Positions 1-6,465 of a stretch of DNA of 8,121 nucleotides are shown piece after piece. How positions within the stretch are numbered: the stretch's first letter is position 1; the number at the start of each line of letters is the position of its first letter. The DNA lies in the NCBI GenBank assembly GCA_031976395.1, contig DALYLJ010000146.1, forward strand, positions 1 to 8,121. Reading direction: 5' to 3'. Origin of the DNA: UBA11164 sp002420085 (GTDB taxonomy: Bacteria; Pseudomonadota; Gammaproteobacteria; Xanthomonadales; Xanthomonadaceae). A program made the translations under genes and the position numbers. The notes beneath the pieces are model-generated. The model was not told the origin of the DNA. It worked only from the letters and a program-made list of their open reading frames with translations, and did no database searches.

Positions 1-1124
1 CCGATACCGGCGGGGTGGATGCCGAGGAGCGGGCGTTCATCGAGGCGCGGGCGGCGGAACTGGGTGTGGCCAGCCATGTCACGGTCGATGGCGGGCCGGC
101 GATCTGGGATGGTTTCGTGGTGCCGTTCGTGATGGCCGGTGAGGGCTATCAGGGGCAATATCCGTTGCTGGTGTCGGACCGCTATCTGATCGTCGATGCG
201 GCGTTGGCGCGGGCGGCCGAACTGGGCACGCGGGCGATCGCTCATGGCTGCACCGGCATGGGCAACGATCAGGTGCGCTTCGATCTGGCGGTCAAGGCGC
301 TCGGCGATTACCAGATCGTCGCGCCGATCCGCGAGATCCAGAAGCAGCACAGCCAGACCCGCGCCTACGAGCAGGCATACCTGGAGCAGCGTGGGTTTGC
401 TGTCCGGGCCAAGCAGAAGCAGTACACCATCAATGAGAACCTGCTCGGGGTGACCCTGTCCGGTGGTGAGATCGATCATTGGCAGGCGCCGGGCGAGGGT
501 GCGCGTGGCTGGTGTGCGACGCGGGCGGACTGGCCGGCCGCGCCATTGCGGATGCGGATCGGTTTCGAGGGCGGGCAGGCGGTGACGCTGGATGGCGAGC
601 GGCTGGCGGGTCCGGCCTTGCTGGCCCGGTTGAACCGCGAATTCGCCCGCTACGGGGTCGGTCGCGGGCTGTACACCGGTGATACCACCATCGGTCTCAA
701 GGGCCGGATCGTGTACGAGGCACCGGGCCTGATCGCCTTGCTGACGGCCCATCGGGCGCTGGAAGAGGCGGTGCTGAGCAAGCAGCAGAACCGGTTCAAG
801 CCGGAAGTGGCGCGCAAGTGGGTGGAACTGGTCTACGAGGGCTTCTTCCATGACCCATTGAAGACCGATCTGGAAGCGTTCCTGCGCTCCAGCCAGCGCT
901 GCGTCAATGGCGAGGTCATCCTGCACACCGATGGGGGTCGGGTCGATGCGGTGGCGGTCGAGTCGCGACACCTCTTGCAGGCCAAGGGCGCGACCTATGC
1001 GCAGTCGGCGGACTGGGGCGTGGAGGAGGCCGAGGGTTTCATCCGCCTGTTCGGAATGAGCTCCAGCCTGTGGGCCGAGGTCAATCGCAATGGCGGCGAG
1101 GCAGGGCGGGCCGGGCATGACTGA
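1..1124 (+). CDS. argG: Argininosuccinate synthase, 3' part (5' end outside window)
   Basis: This cytosolic enzyme joins citrulline and aspartate with ATP to form argininosuccinate, the penultimate step of arginine synthesis. The frame is open from base 3 (first residues DTGGVDAEE) and stops at TGA 1122-1124, so about 373 residues are visible. The GTG at 15 lies inside the gene and is not its start. Recognisable family blocks are GEGYQGQYPL (near 140-170), the AHGCTGMGNDQVRF aspartate/citrulline-binding block (about 236-280), YTINENLLG (about 423-450), GVGRGLYTGDTTIGLKGRIVYEAPG (about 657-730) and AHRALEEAVL (about 748-777). The N-terminal ATP-pyrophosphatase loop (SGGLDTS type) must lie upstream and cannot be checked. 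The last 8 bases overlap the argE start, which suggests translational coupling. Family assignment is firm; the exact subfamily is not. Confidence 0.96.
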   Translation, partial: DTGGVDAEERAFIEARAAELGVASHVTVDGGPAIWDGFVVPFVMAGEGYQGQYPLLVSDRYLIVDAALARAAELGTRAIAHGCTGMGNDQVRFDLAVKALGDYQIVAPIREIQKQHSQTRAYEQAYLEQRGFAVRAKQKQYTINENLLGVTLSGGEIDHWQAPGEGARGWCATRADWPAAPLRMRIGFEGGQAVTLDGERLAGPALLARLNREFARYGVGRGLYTGDTTIGLKGRIVYEAPGLIALLTAHRALEEAVLSKQQNRFKPEVARKWVELVYEGFFHDPLKTDLEAFLRSSQRCVNGEVILHTDGGRVDAVAVESRHLLQAKGATYAQSADWGVEEAEGFIRLFGMSSSLWAEVNRNGGEAGRAGHD

Positions 1125-2208
1125 GCTGTTGCCGGACATCCTGCGTCATCTCGACGCGCTGGTCGGTTTCGATACCCGCAACCCCCCACGGGCGATCGGC
1201 ACCGACGGCATCTTCGACTATCTCCAGGCCCACCTGCCGGGCTTTGCCTGCACGCTGACCGATTTCGGGGCCGGCGCGGTGTCGCTGCTGGCGGTCCGTG
1301 GTCAGCCGCGCCGGTTGTTCAATGTCCACCTCGACACGGTGCCGGATTCGCCGCACTGGAGCGCCGATCCGTTGCGGCTGCGGGTCGGCGATGATCGGGC
1401 GATCGGGCTCGGTGCCTGCGACATCAAGGGCGCGGCGGCCTGTCTGCTGGCCGCCGCTGCCGAAACCACCGGCGATGCGGCATTCCTGTTCAGCACCGAC
1501 GAAGAGGCCAACGATGCCCGCTGCATCGCCGGGTTCCTGGCGACCGATCACGGCTTCCGGCAGGTGCTGGTCGCCGAGCCGACCGGCAGCGAGGCGGTGC
1601 TGGCCCATCGCGGCATCAGTTCGGTGCGGATGCGCTTCGTCGGTCGTGCCGGTCATGCTTCGGGTGCCGATGCGCTGACCGCCAGCGCGCTGCACCAGGC
1701 GGTGCGCTGGGGCCATGCTGCGCTGGCCCTGGTCGAGACCGAGGCGCATCGGCGATTTGGTGGGCTGACCGGTTTGCGCTTCAACATCGGGCGCATCGAG
1801 GGCGGCATCAAGGCCAATGTCATCGCGCCCGAGGCCGAATTGCGGTTCGGGTTTCGGCCATTGCCCTCGCATGATCTCGATGGTCTGCATGCGCAGTTCC
1901 GCGCGCTGGCCGAGGCCACGGCACTGGCCGAGTATCAGCAGACCTTCCACGGTCCGCCGCTGCCGGCGGGCGATGTCGCCCAGGCCGAGGATCGACGTCT
2001 GGCGGCGCGCGACCTGGCCGATGCGCTCGGTCTGCCGATCGGACATGCGGTCGATTTCTGGACCGAGGCATCGCTGTTCTCGCAGGCTGGGCTGACCGCC
2101 ATCGTGTTCGGCCCCGGCGACATCGCCCAGGCCCATACCGCCGATGAGTGGGTGGCGCTGGAACAGCTTCGGTCCTATGCCGAGCACGTCCGGAGACTCC
2201 TCGCATGA
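1117..2208 (+). CDS. argE: M20 zinc deacetylase, ArgE type; probable N-acetylcitrulline (or N-acetylornithine) deacetylase
   Basis: The 363-residue protein is a cytosolic metal-dependent deacetylase of the M20/ArgE family. Metal and catalytic residues expected for the family are present: H71 and D73 in HLDTVP, D102 in GACDIKG, E129/E130 in STDEEAN, E154 in AEPT, and H340 near the C-terminus in AHTADEW. The lid/dimerisation domain sits between roughly 165 and 275. An in-frame ATG at 1090 would add nine residues (MAARQGGPG). I prefer 1117 because MTELLPDIL followed by FDTRNPPR resembles homologous starts, and because it overlaps the argG stop by 8 bp. In Xanthomonas the equivalent operon gene removes the acetyl group from N-acetylcitrulline rather than N-acetylornithine. 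The next gene here is also of the Xanthomonas type, so I infer the same substrate, but sequence alone does not prove it. Confidence 0.9.
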   Translation: MTELLPDILRHLDALVGFDTRNPPRAIGTDGIFDYLQAHLPGFACTLTDFGAGAVSLLAVRGQPRRLFNVHLDTVPDSPHWSADPLRLRVGDDRAIGLGACDIKGAAACLLAAAAETTGDAAFLFSTDEEANDARCIAGFLATDHGFRQVLVAEPTGSEAVLAHRGISSVRMRFVGRAGHASGADALTASALHQAVRWGHAALALVETEAHRRFGGLTGLRFNIGRIEGGIKANVIAPEAELRFGFRPLPSHDLDGLHAQFRALAEATALAEYQQTFHGPPLPAGDVAQAEDRRLAARDLADALGLPIGHAVDFWTEASLFSQAGLTAIVFGPGDIAQAHTADEWVALEQLRSYAEHVRRLLA

Positions 2209-2233
2209 GCTGCCCGACCGCTCCCTGCGGCCA

Positions 2234-2248
2234 CGGGTGACTGACCCG
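2234..2248 (+). other. Small inverted repeat / weak hairpin
   Basis: CGGGT (2234-2238) and ACCCG (2244-2248) are perfect inverted repeats around a five-base loop GACTG. The five-pair stem has no following U-tract, so it is unlikely to be an intrinsic terminator. It lies directly before the heptanucleotide repeat and its last bases form the start of the first repeat unit. It may be chance in GC-rich DNA. Confidence 0.35.
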
Positions 2249-2288
2249 AATCTCGAATCTCGAATCTCGAATCTCGAATCCCAAATCC
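2247..2288 (+). repeat. Heptanucleotide tandem repeat (CGAATCT)n
   Basis: Four perfect CGAATCT units occupy 2247-2253, 2254-2260, 2261-2267 and 2268-2274. They are followed by a one-mismatch copy CGAATCC (2275-2281) and a degenerate copy CAAATCC (2282-2288). On the opposite strand the unit reads AGATTCG. Repeats built on GATTCG-like heptamers are, as I recall, common in intergenic DNA of Xanthomonadales, where their translation (RDSRFEI-like) contaminates some gene predictions. The unit is more AT-rich than the surrounding DNA, and such an array can change copy number by slippage. Confidence 0.93.
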
Positions 2289-2297
2289 CGGCCCCCA

Positions 2298-3608
2298 ATG
2301 AACGACCTCCGTCCCACCATCGTCCGGCTGCTGTCCAACATGGCCAGCGCCAAGGAAATCCAGCAGTACCTCAAGCGTTTCTCGCAGCTCGATGCCGCGC
2401 GCTTCGCGGTGGTCAAGGTCGGTGGGGCGATCCTGCGCGACGAGTTGGGCGCCCTGGTGTCGTCGCTGGCCTTCCTGCAACAGGTCGGGCTGACCCCGAT
2501 CGTGATCCACGGCGCCGGGCCGCAACTCGATGAGGAGATGGCGGCGGCCGGTATCGTCAAGCGCACGGTCGAGGGTCTGCGCTACACCGATGCCGATGGC
2601 CTGGCCGTGGTTCGGCGGGTGTTCGCCCAGCAGAATCTGCGCCTGGTCGAGGCGCTTCAGGCCGAGGGTGTGCGGGCGACCTCGGTGCTGTCGGGGGTGT
2701 TCGAGTCGGATTTTCTCGGCCGCCGCAAGTATGGTCTGGTCGGCAAGGTGGTGCGGGTCGATACCGCCAGCATCCATGCGGCGATCAAGGTGCGATCGAT
2801 CCCGGTGATCGCCAGCCTGGGCGAGACCCGCGCGGGTCAGATCCTCAACATCAATGCCGACTGGGCGGCCAACGAACTGGTCAAGGAACTGCAACCGTAC
2901 AAGATCGTGTTTCTGACCGGCACGGGTGGTCTGCTCGACGAGCGCGGCAAGGTCATCGATTCGATCAACCTCAGTACCGAGTACGCCACCCTGATCGGTC
3001 AGCCCTGGCTGCATTCGGGCATGCGGGTGAAGATCGAGCAGATCCACGATCTGCTGGTGCGGCTGCCGCCCTCGTCGTCGGTGTCGATCACCCGGCCGGA
3101 CGAACTGGCCAAGGAACTGTTCACCCATCGCGGTTCCGGCACCCTGGTGCGCTGTGGCGAGAAGATCCGTCGCTTCTCGTCGTGGAAGGCGGTCGATCTC
3201 AAGCGCCTGCGTGCGCTGATCGAGTCGAGTTTCGGGCGCCGGCTCAGCCGCGATTATTTCGAGCGGACCAAGCCCTGTCGAATCTATCTCAGTGAACACT
3301 ACCGCGCGGCGATCGTGCTGACCCGCGAGGGTGGTCTGACCCACATGGACAAGTTCGCGGTCGGTGAAGAGGCCCAGGGCGAGGGCCTGGGGCGGGCGAT
3401 CTGGCAGGTGATGCATGCCGAGAATCCGCAGTTGTTCTGGCGGTCACGGCGCGGCAATCCGATCAACGAGTTCTACTTCGCCAATGCCGACGGGGCGATG
3501 AAGGATGCCCGCTGGACCGTGTTCTGGTACGGCATGGGCGATGATTGGAGCCGCATCCGTGCGGCGGTCGAACACTGCCGGACGCGGCCGGCGACGCTGA
3601 AGGACTGA
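2298..3608 (+). CDS. argB: Bifunctional N-acetylglutamate kinase / N-acetylglutamate synthase (NAGS/K)
   Basis: The 436-residue protein combines the first two steps of arginine synthesis: acetyl transfer from acetyl-CoA to glutamate, and ATP-dependent phosphorylation of N-acetylglutamate. An N-terminal helix (about 6-28, IVRLLSNMASAKEIQQYLKRF) precedes the amino-acid kinase domain (about 34-285). That domain has K40 in KVGGA, the HGAGPQLD loop (71-78), ILNINADWAANEL (182-194), LTGTGGLLD (206-214) and GMRVKIEQI (241-249). A GTLV linker (281-284) leads to a GNAT/DUF619 domain (about 290-436) with DKFAV (351-355), the acetyl-CoA loop AQGEGLGRA (359-367), WRSR (381-384) and WTVFWYG (406-412). This is the arrangement of Xanthomonas and Maricaulis NAGS/K, and it explains the absence of a separate argA here. 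The N-terminal helix is typical of arginine-sensitive kinases, so feedback inhibition by arginine is likely. No Shine-Dalgarno sequence precedes the ATG. Confidence 0.95.
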   Translation: MNDLRPTIVRLLSNMASAKEIQQYLKRFSQLDAARFAVVKVGGAILRDELGALVSSLAFLQQVGLTPIVIHGAGPQLDEEMAAAGIVKRTVEGLRYTDADGLAVVRRVFAQQNLRLVEALQAEGVRATSVLSGVFESDFLGRRKYGLVGKVVRVDTASIHAAIKVRSIPVIASLGETRAGQILNINADWAANELVKELQPYKIVFLTGTGGLLDERGKVIDSINLSTEYATLIGQPWLHSGMRVKIEQIHDLLVRLPPSSSVSITRPDELAKELFTHRGSGTLVRCGEKIRRFSSWKAVDLKRLRALIESSFGRRLSRDYFERTKPCRIYLSEHYRAAIVLTREGGLTHMDKFAVGEEAQGEGLGRAIWQVMHAENPQLFWRSRRGNPINEFYFANADGAMKDARWTVFWYGMGDDWSRIRAAVEHCRTRPATLKD

Positions 3609-3611
3609 GCG

Positions 3612-4223
3612 ATGAGCGAGTCAGCAACCGCCGATCCCTGGCGTCAGGTTCCGGCCCTGTCGGGTCGGCATGTCCGGCTGGAGCCCTTGCAGATGCAGCA
3701 CGCGGATGAGTTGGGCGCGGCGGCCTGCGATGGTGAACTGTGGCGGCTGTGGGTGACCCGCGTGCCGACCCCGGACACGGCGGCCGACTACATCGCCCAG
3801 GCGCTGGCCAAGCAGGCGGCAGGCACGGTGCTGCCGTTCCTGGTGCGCGACCGCGACGGTGTCGCGATCGGCACGACCCGCTACTGCAATCTCGATCCGC
3901 TCAATCAGCGCACCGAGATCGGCTTCACCTGGTATGCCGCGCGGGCGCAGCGCACTCCGGTCAACACCGAGGCCAAGCGGCTGCTGCTCGGTCATGCGTT
4001 CGAGGTGATGGGCTGTGTCGCGGTGGAACTGCGTTCGCACCGTCTGAACGAGCGGTCGCGCCGGGCGATCGAGCGGCTCGGTGCCCGCCTGGACGGCATC
4101 CTGCGCAACCACATGCGGATGCCGGACGGCACCCTGCGCGATACGGCGGTGTATTCGATCATCGAATCGGAGTGGCCGACGGTGCGCGCCCATCTCGATT
4201 TCCTGCTGGGGCAGACGGCATGA
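3612..4223 (+). CDS. GNAT family N-acetyltransferase, RimJ/RimL-like, substrate unknown
   Basis: This 203-residue protein belongs to the GNAT superfamily, RimJ/RimL-like (COG1670) branch. The N-terminal part (SGRHVRLEPLQMQHADEL, 17-34) is the usual first strand and helix. The core has VAIGTTRYCNLDP (84-96) and TEIGFTWY (101-108). The acetyl-CoA helix region is RTPVNTEAKRLLLGHAFE (114-131), where the classic Q/R-x-x-G-x-G/A loop is modified as in other members of this subgroup. NERSRRAIERLGA (146-158) and RNHMRMPDG (165-173) follow. There is no signal peptide or membrane segment. It starts 3 bp after argB, with a good ribosome binding site GAAGGA at 3599-3604, and its stop overlaps the argC start by 4 bp. 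Its position inside the arginine operon suggests co-expression, but it lacks the DUF619 features of N-acetylglutamate synthases. Its substrate cannot be read from the sequence; an amino acid derivative, a protein N-terminus or a small toxic amine are all possible. Confidence 0.88.
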   Translation: MSESATADPWRQVPALSGRHVRLEPLQMQHADELGAAACDGELWRLWVTRVPTPDTAADYIAQALAKQAAGTVLPFLVRDRDGVAIGTTRYCNLDPLNQRTEIGFTWYAARAQRTPVNTEAKRLLLGHAFEVMGCVAVELRSHRLNERSRRAIERLGARLDGILRNHMRMPDGTLRDTAVYSIIESEWPTVRAHLDFLLGQTA

Positions 4224-5176
4224 GTCCAATCTTCACCCTGGGTCTGATCGGGGCACGCGGCCACGTCGGTGCCGAACTGATCCGCCTGCTGGCCGACCAC
4301 CCGAATTTCCGACTGGCCTTCGTGTCCTCGCGGGAATGGCAGGGCGAACCGGTTGGTGCGCGCTACCCGGTCTTCGACGGCGATCTGCGGTTCGAGGATC
4401 TCGACGCCGAGGCGGTCGCAGCCCGGCCGGTCGATGCCCTGGTGCTGGCGCTGCCGAACGGCAAGGCCGGGGCATTCGTGGCGGCGATCGAGGCCGCCGG
4501 CGACGATCCGGTGATCGTCGATCTGTCGGCCGATTACCGGTTCGACCCGGCCTGGTACTACGGTCTGCCCGAGTTGACCCGCGCGCGGGCGGACGGTCGG
4601 CGGCGGATCGCCAATCCCGGCTGCTATGCCACCGCCATGCAGTTGGCGCTGGCGCCGCTGTGTGATCGGCTGGCCGGACCGGCCCAGTGCTTCGGGGTGT
4701 CCGGCTACTCGGGCGCGGGCACCAGCCCGTCCGAGCGCAATGATCCGGACCGGCTGCGCGACAACCTGATGCCGTATTCACTGACCGGGCACATCCACGA
4801 ACGCGAGGTCAGCCAGGCACTCGCCCATCCGGTCGAGTTCATGCCGCACGTCGCACCACATTTTCGCGGGCTGACCATCACCGCCAACCTGCATCTGACG
4901 CAGCCGTTGACGTTGGCCGAGGTGCAGGCGATCTATCGCGCGCGCTATGCCGATGAGCCGCTGGTGCGGGTGCTGGAATCGCCGCCCTGGGTATCGGCGA
5001 TCGCCGGTCGCCACGCAGTCGAGATCGGCGGTTTTTCGCTGACCGCCGATGGCCGGCGACTGGTGCTGGCGGCCACGCTCGACAATCTGCTCAAGGGCGC
5101 GGCCACCCAGGCCGTGCAGAATCTCAATCGGGCGTTCGGCCTGCCCGAGTTGACCGCGATCGAGGTGGCGGCATGA
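4220..5176 (+). CDS. argC: N-acetyl-gamma-glutamyl-phosphate reductase
   Basis: This cytosolic enzyme reduces N-acetylglutamyl phosphate to the semialdehyde with NADPH, directly using the product of the kinase encoded two genes upstream. The 318-residue length is close to the usual family size. The nucleotide-binding glycine motif is LGLIGARGHVGAELIRLL (7-24), and LALPNGKAG (76-84) and VDLSADYRF (100-108) follow. The nucleophilic cysteine is C135 in ANPGCYATAMQL. SGYSGAGTSP (161-170), TGHIHE (189-194, H191 the likely catalytic histidine), MPHVAPHFRGL (208-218) and DNLLKGAATQAVQNLN (288-303) are all recognisable. The reading frame is open far upstream (to 3740), but that is only the shadow frame of the acetyltransferase gene. 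The ATG at 4220, overlapping that gene's TGA as ATGA, gives the typical N-terminus. Its 3' end overlaps argH in the same way. Confidence 0.96.
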   Translation: MSPIFTLGLIGARGHVGAELIRLLADHPNFRLAFVSSREWQGEPVGARYPVFDGDLRFEDLDAEAVAARPVDALVLALPNGKAGAFVAAIEAAGDDPVIVDLSADYRFDPAWYYGLPELTRARADGRRRIANPGCYATAMQLALAPLCDRLAGPAQCFGVSGYSGAGTSPSERNDPDRLRDNLMPYSLTGHIHEREVSQALAHPVEFMPHVAPHFRGLTITANLHLTQPLTLAEVQAIYRARYADEPLVRVLESPPWVSAIAGRHAVEIGGFSLTADGRRLVLAATLDNLLKGAATQAVQNLNRAFGLPELTAIEVAA

Positions 5177-6465
5177 GTGGACTGTTGTGGCAGAAACCGG
5201 GGGTCAAGGTGGATCAGCGCATCCAGACCTTCCTGGCGGGCGAGGATGTCGTGCTCGATCGCGAACTGCTGCCGTTCGACATCCAGGCCAGCATCGTCCA
5301 TGCCGAGGCGCTGGCGCGGATCGGCATGCTCGATGCCGACGAGGTCGCCGCCCTGGTCCGGGAGTTGCGGACCCTGGCCGAGGAGGTCGAAGCGGGTCGG
5401 TTCGTCCTCGATGCCCGCTTCGAGGACGGCCATTCGGCGATCGAGGCACGATTGATCGAGCGCCTTGGCGATGTCGGCAAGAAGATCCATGCCGGTCGCA
5501 GCCGCAACGATCAGGTGCTGGTGGCCAGTCGCCTGTGGCTGAAGGATCGCCTGCTGCGCCTGGTCGCGGTCTGTCGGGAATGCGCCGAGGTGGCCCTGGC
5601 CCGCGCCGAGGCCGAGGCCGGCGTGGTGATGCCCGGCTACACCCATCTGCAACGGGCCGTGGTGTCGTCGGCTGGCATGTGGTGGGCAGCCTGGGCGGAA
5701 GCCTTCATCGACGATGGCCGCCGTGCCGGAGACACCCGTGATTGGTTGGACGCCAATCCGCTCGGCAGTGCCGCCGGTTATGGCGTCAATCTGCCACTCG
5801 ATCGCGATTACAGCACGCATGCGCTCGGCTTCGCGCGGATGCAGGTGGCTGCGACCTATGCCCAGCTCTCGCGCGGCAAGTACGAGTTGGCGGCACTGGA
5901 AGCCCTGGCCTCGGCGCTGTTGGACCTGCGCCGACTGGCCTGGGATCTGTCGCTGTACGCCAGTGCCGAGTTCGGCTTCGTGCAACTGCCGGCCGAGTAC
6001 AGCACCGGCAGTTCATTGATGCCGAACAAGCGCAATCCGGACGTGATCGAGCTGATGCGGGCCAGCTATGCCAAGGTCGCAGCGGCGCGCTGCGAAATCG
6101 AGTCCCTGCTGTCCCTGCCATCCGGCTATCACCGGGATCTGCAATTCTCGAAGGGGCCGTTGCTGCGCGGCTTCGGGCAGGGCCTGGCGGCGCTCGAACT
6201 GCTGCCCGACCTGATGCGCAACCTGGAGTGGAATCCGGTGCGTCTGCGGGCGGCCCTGGAGCCTTCGATGCAGGCCACCGACCGCGCCCTCGATCTGGCC
6301 CGCGCCGGGCTACCGTTCCGCGAAGCCTACCAGCGGGCGGCCGATCCGGCCGAATGGCTTGGCAGCGACCCCGATGCCAGCCTGGCTGCACGGGTATCGC
6401 CCGGCAGCGGTGTCGCGCTCGGTCTGGATCGCCTGCGACAGCGCCTGGCGGACGTGCGGTCATGA
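5173..6465 (+). CDS. argH: Argininosuccinate lyase
   Basis: The enzyme splits argininosuccinate into arginine and fumarate, the last step of the pathway. The 430-residue protein is an all-helical member of the fumarase/aspartase superfamily, active as a cytosolic tetramer in characterised homologues. The three conserved regions are visible: FEDGHSAIE (83-91) with KKIHAGRSRNDQV (103-115); MPGYTHLQRA (153-162), with H158 as the catalytic histidine; and the signature loop GSSLMPNKRNPD (279-290), carrying the mobile catalytic serine. After the signature the segment SLPSGYHRDLQFSKGPL (314-330) differs from the E. coli version but aligns with its position. The start at 5173 overlaps the argC stop as ATGA and has a strong site GAGGTGG at 5162-5168. 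The C-terminus overlaps proB by 4 bp. Confidence 0.96.
   Translation: MSGLLWQKPGVKVDQRIQTFLAGEDVVLDRELLPFDIQASIVHAEALARIGMLDADEVAALVRELRTLAEEVEAGRFVLDARFEDGHSAIEARLIERLGDVGKKIHAGRSRNDQVLVASRLWLKDRLLRLVAVCRECAEVALARAEAEAGVVMPGYTHLQRAVVSSAGMWWAAWAEAFIDDGRRAGDTRDWLDANPLGSAAGYGVNLPLDRDYSTHALGFARMQVAATYAQLSRGKYELAALEALASALLDLRRLAWDLSLYASAEFGFVQLPAEYSTGSSLMPNKRNPDVIELMRASYAKVAAARCEIESLLSLPSGYHRDLQFSKGPLLRGFGQGLAALELLPDLMRNLEWNPVRLRAALEPSMQATDRALDLARAGLPFREAYQRAADPAEWLGSDPDASLAARVSPGSGVALGLDRLRQRLADVRS

Larger units (their letters stand above)
2209..2297 (+). promoter_or_regulatory. argE-argB intergenic leader lacking a Shine-Dalgarno sequence
   Basis: This 89-bp gap is the only sizeable non-coding stretch in the window. 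It contains a weak hairpin (2234-2248) and then a CGAATCT tandem repeat that runs to about ten bases before the argB ATG. The bases directly before the ATG are C-rich (CGGCCCCCA), with no purine-rich ribosome binding site. In the argB frame there is a TGA at 2238-2240 and no ATG, GTG or TTG between it and 2298, so the start cannot move upstream. I see no convincing -35/-10 pair. Whether argB has its own promoter here or depends on ribosomes and transcripts from argE is open. Confidence 0.5.

Noticed and set aside
1090..1116. Upstream in-frame ATG for argE adding MAARQGGPG
   Set aside because: A GAGG lies about nine bases upstream, so it cannot be excluded, but the added residues look non-conserved and the ATG at 1117 overlaps the argG stop closely.
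2234..2248. Hairpin as an intrinsic terminator after argE
   Set aside because: The stem has only five pairs and no T-run follows, so termination is not supported.
2247..2288. Heptamer array considered as a CRISPR array or operator iterons
   Set aside because: The units are contiguous seven-base copies without spacers, so it is not CRISPR. No replication gene or known regulator site is nearby to support iterons.
1081..2298. Long minus-strand open frame (405 codons) opposite argE
   Set aside because: It lies antisense to a clear M20 enzyme, has no recognisable domain, and its N-terminus is just the translated heptanucleotide repeat (RDSRFEIRDSRF). Long antisense frames are expected in GC-rich DNA.
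2175..3416. Long minus-strand open frame (413 codons) opposite the argB fusion
   Set aside because: It is the antisense shadow of NAGS/K, has His/Asp/Gln-rich low-complexity composition, and again reads through the repeat near its end. No family features were seen.
4945..5985. Minus-strand open frame (346 codons) opposite argC and argH
   Set aside because: It spans the junction of two well-supported genes on the other strand and shows no motif of its own.
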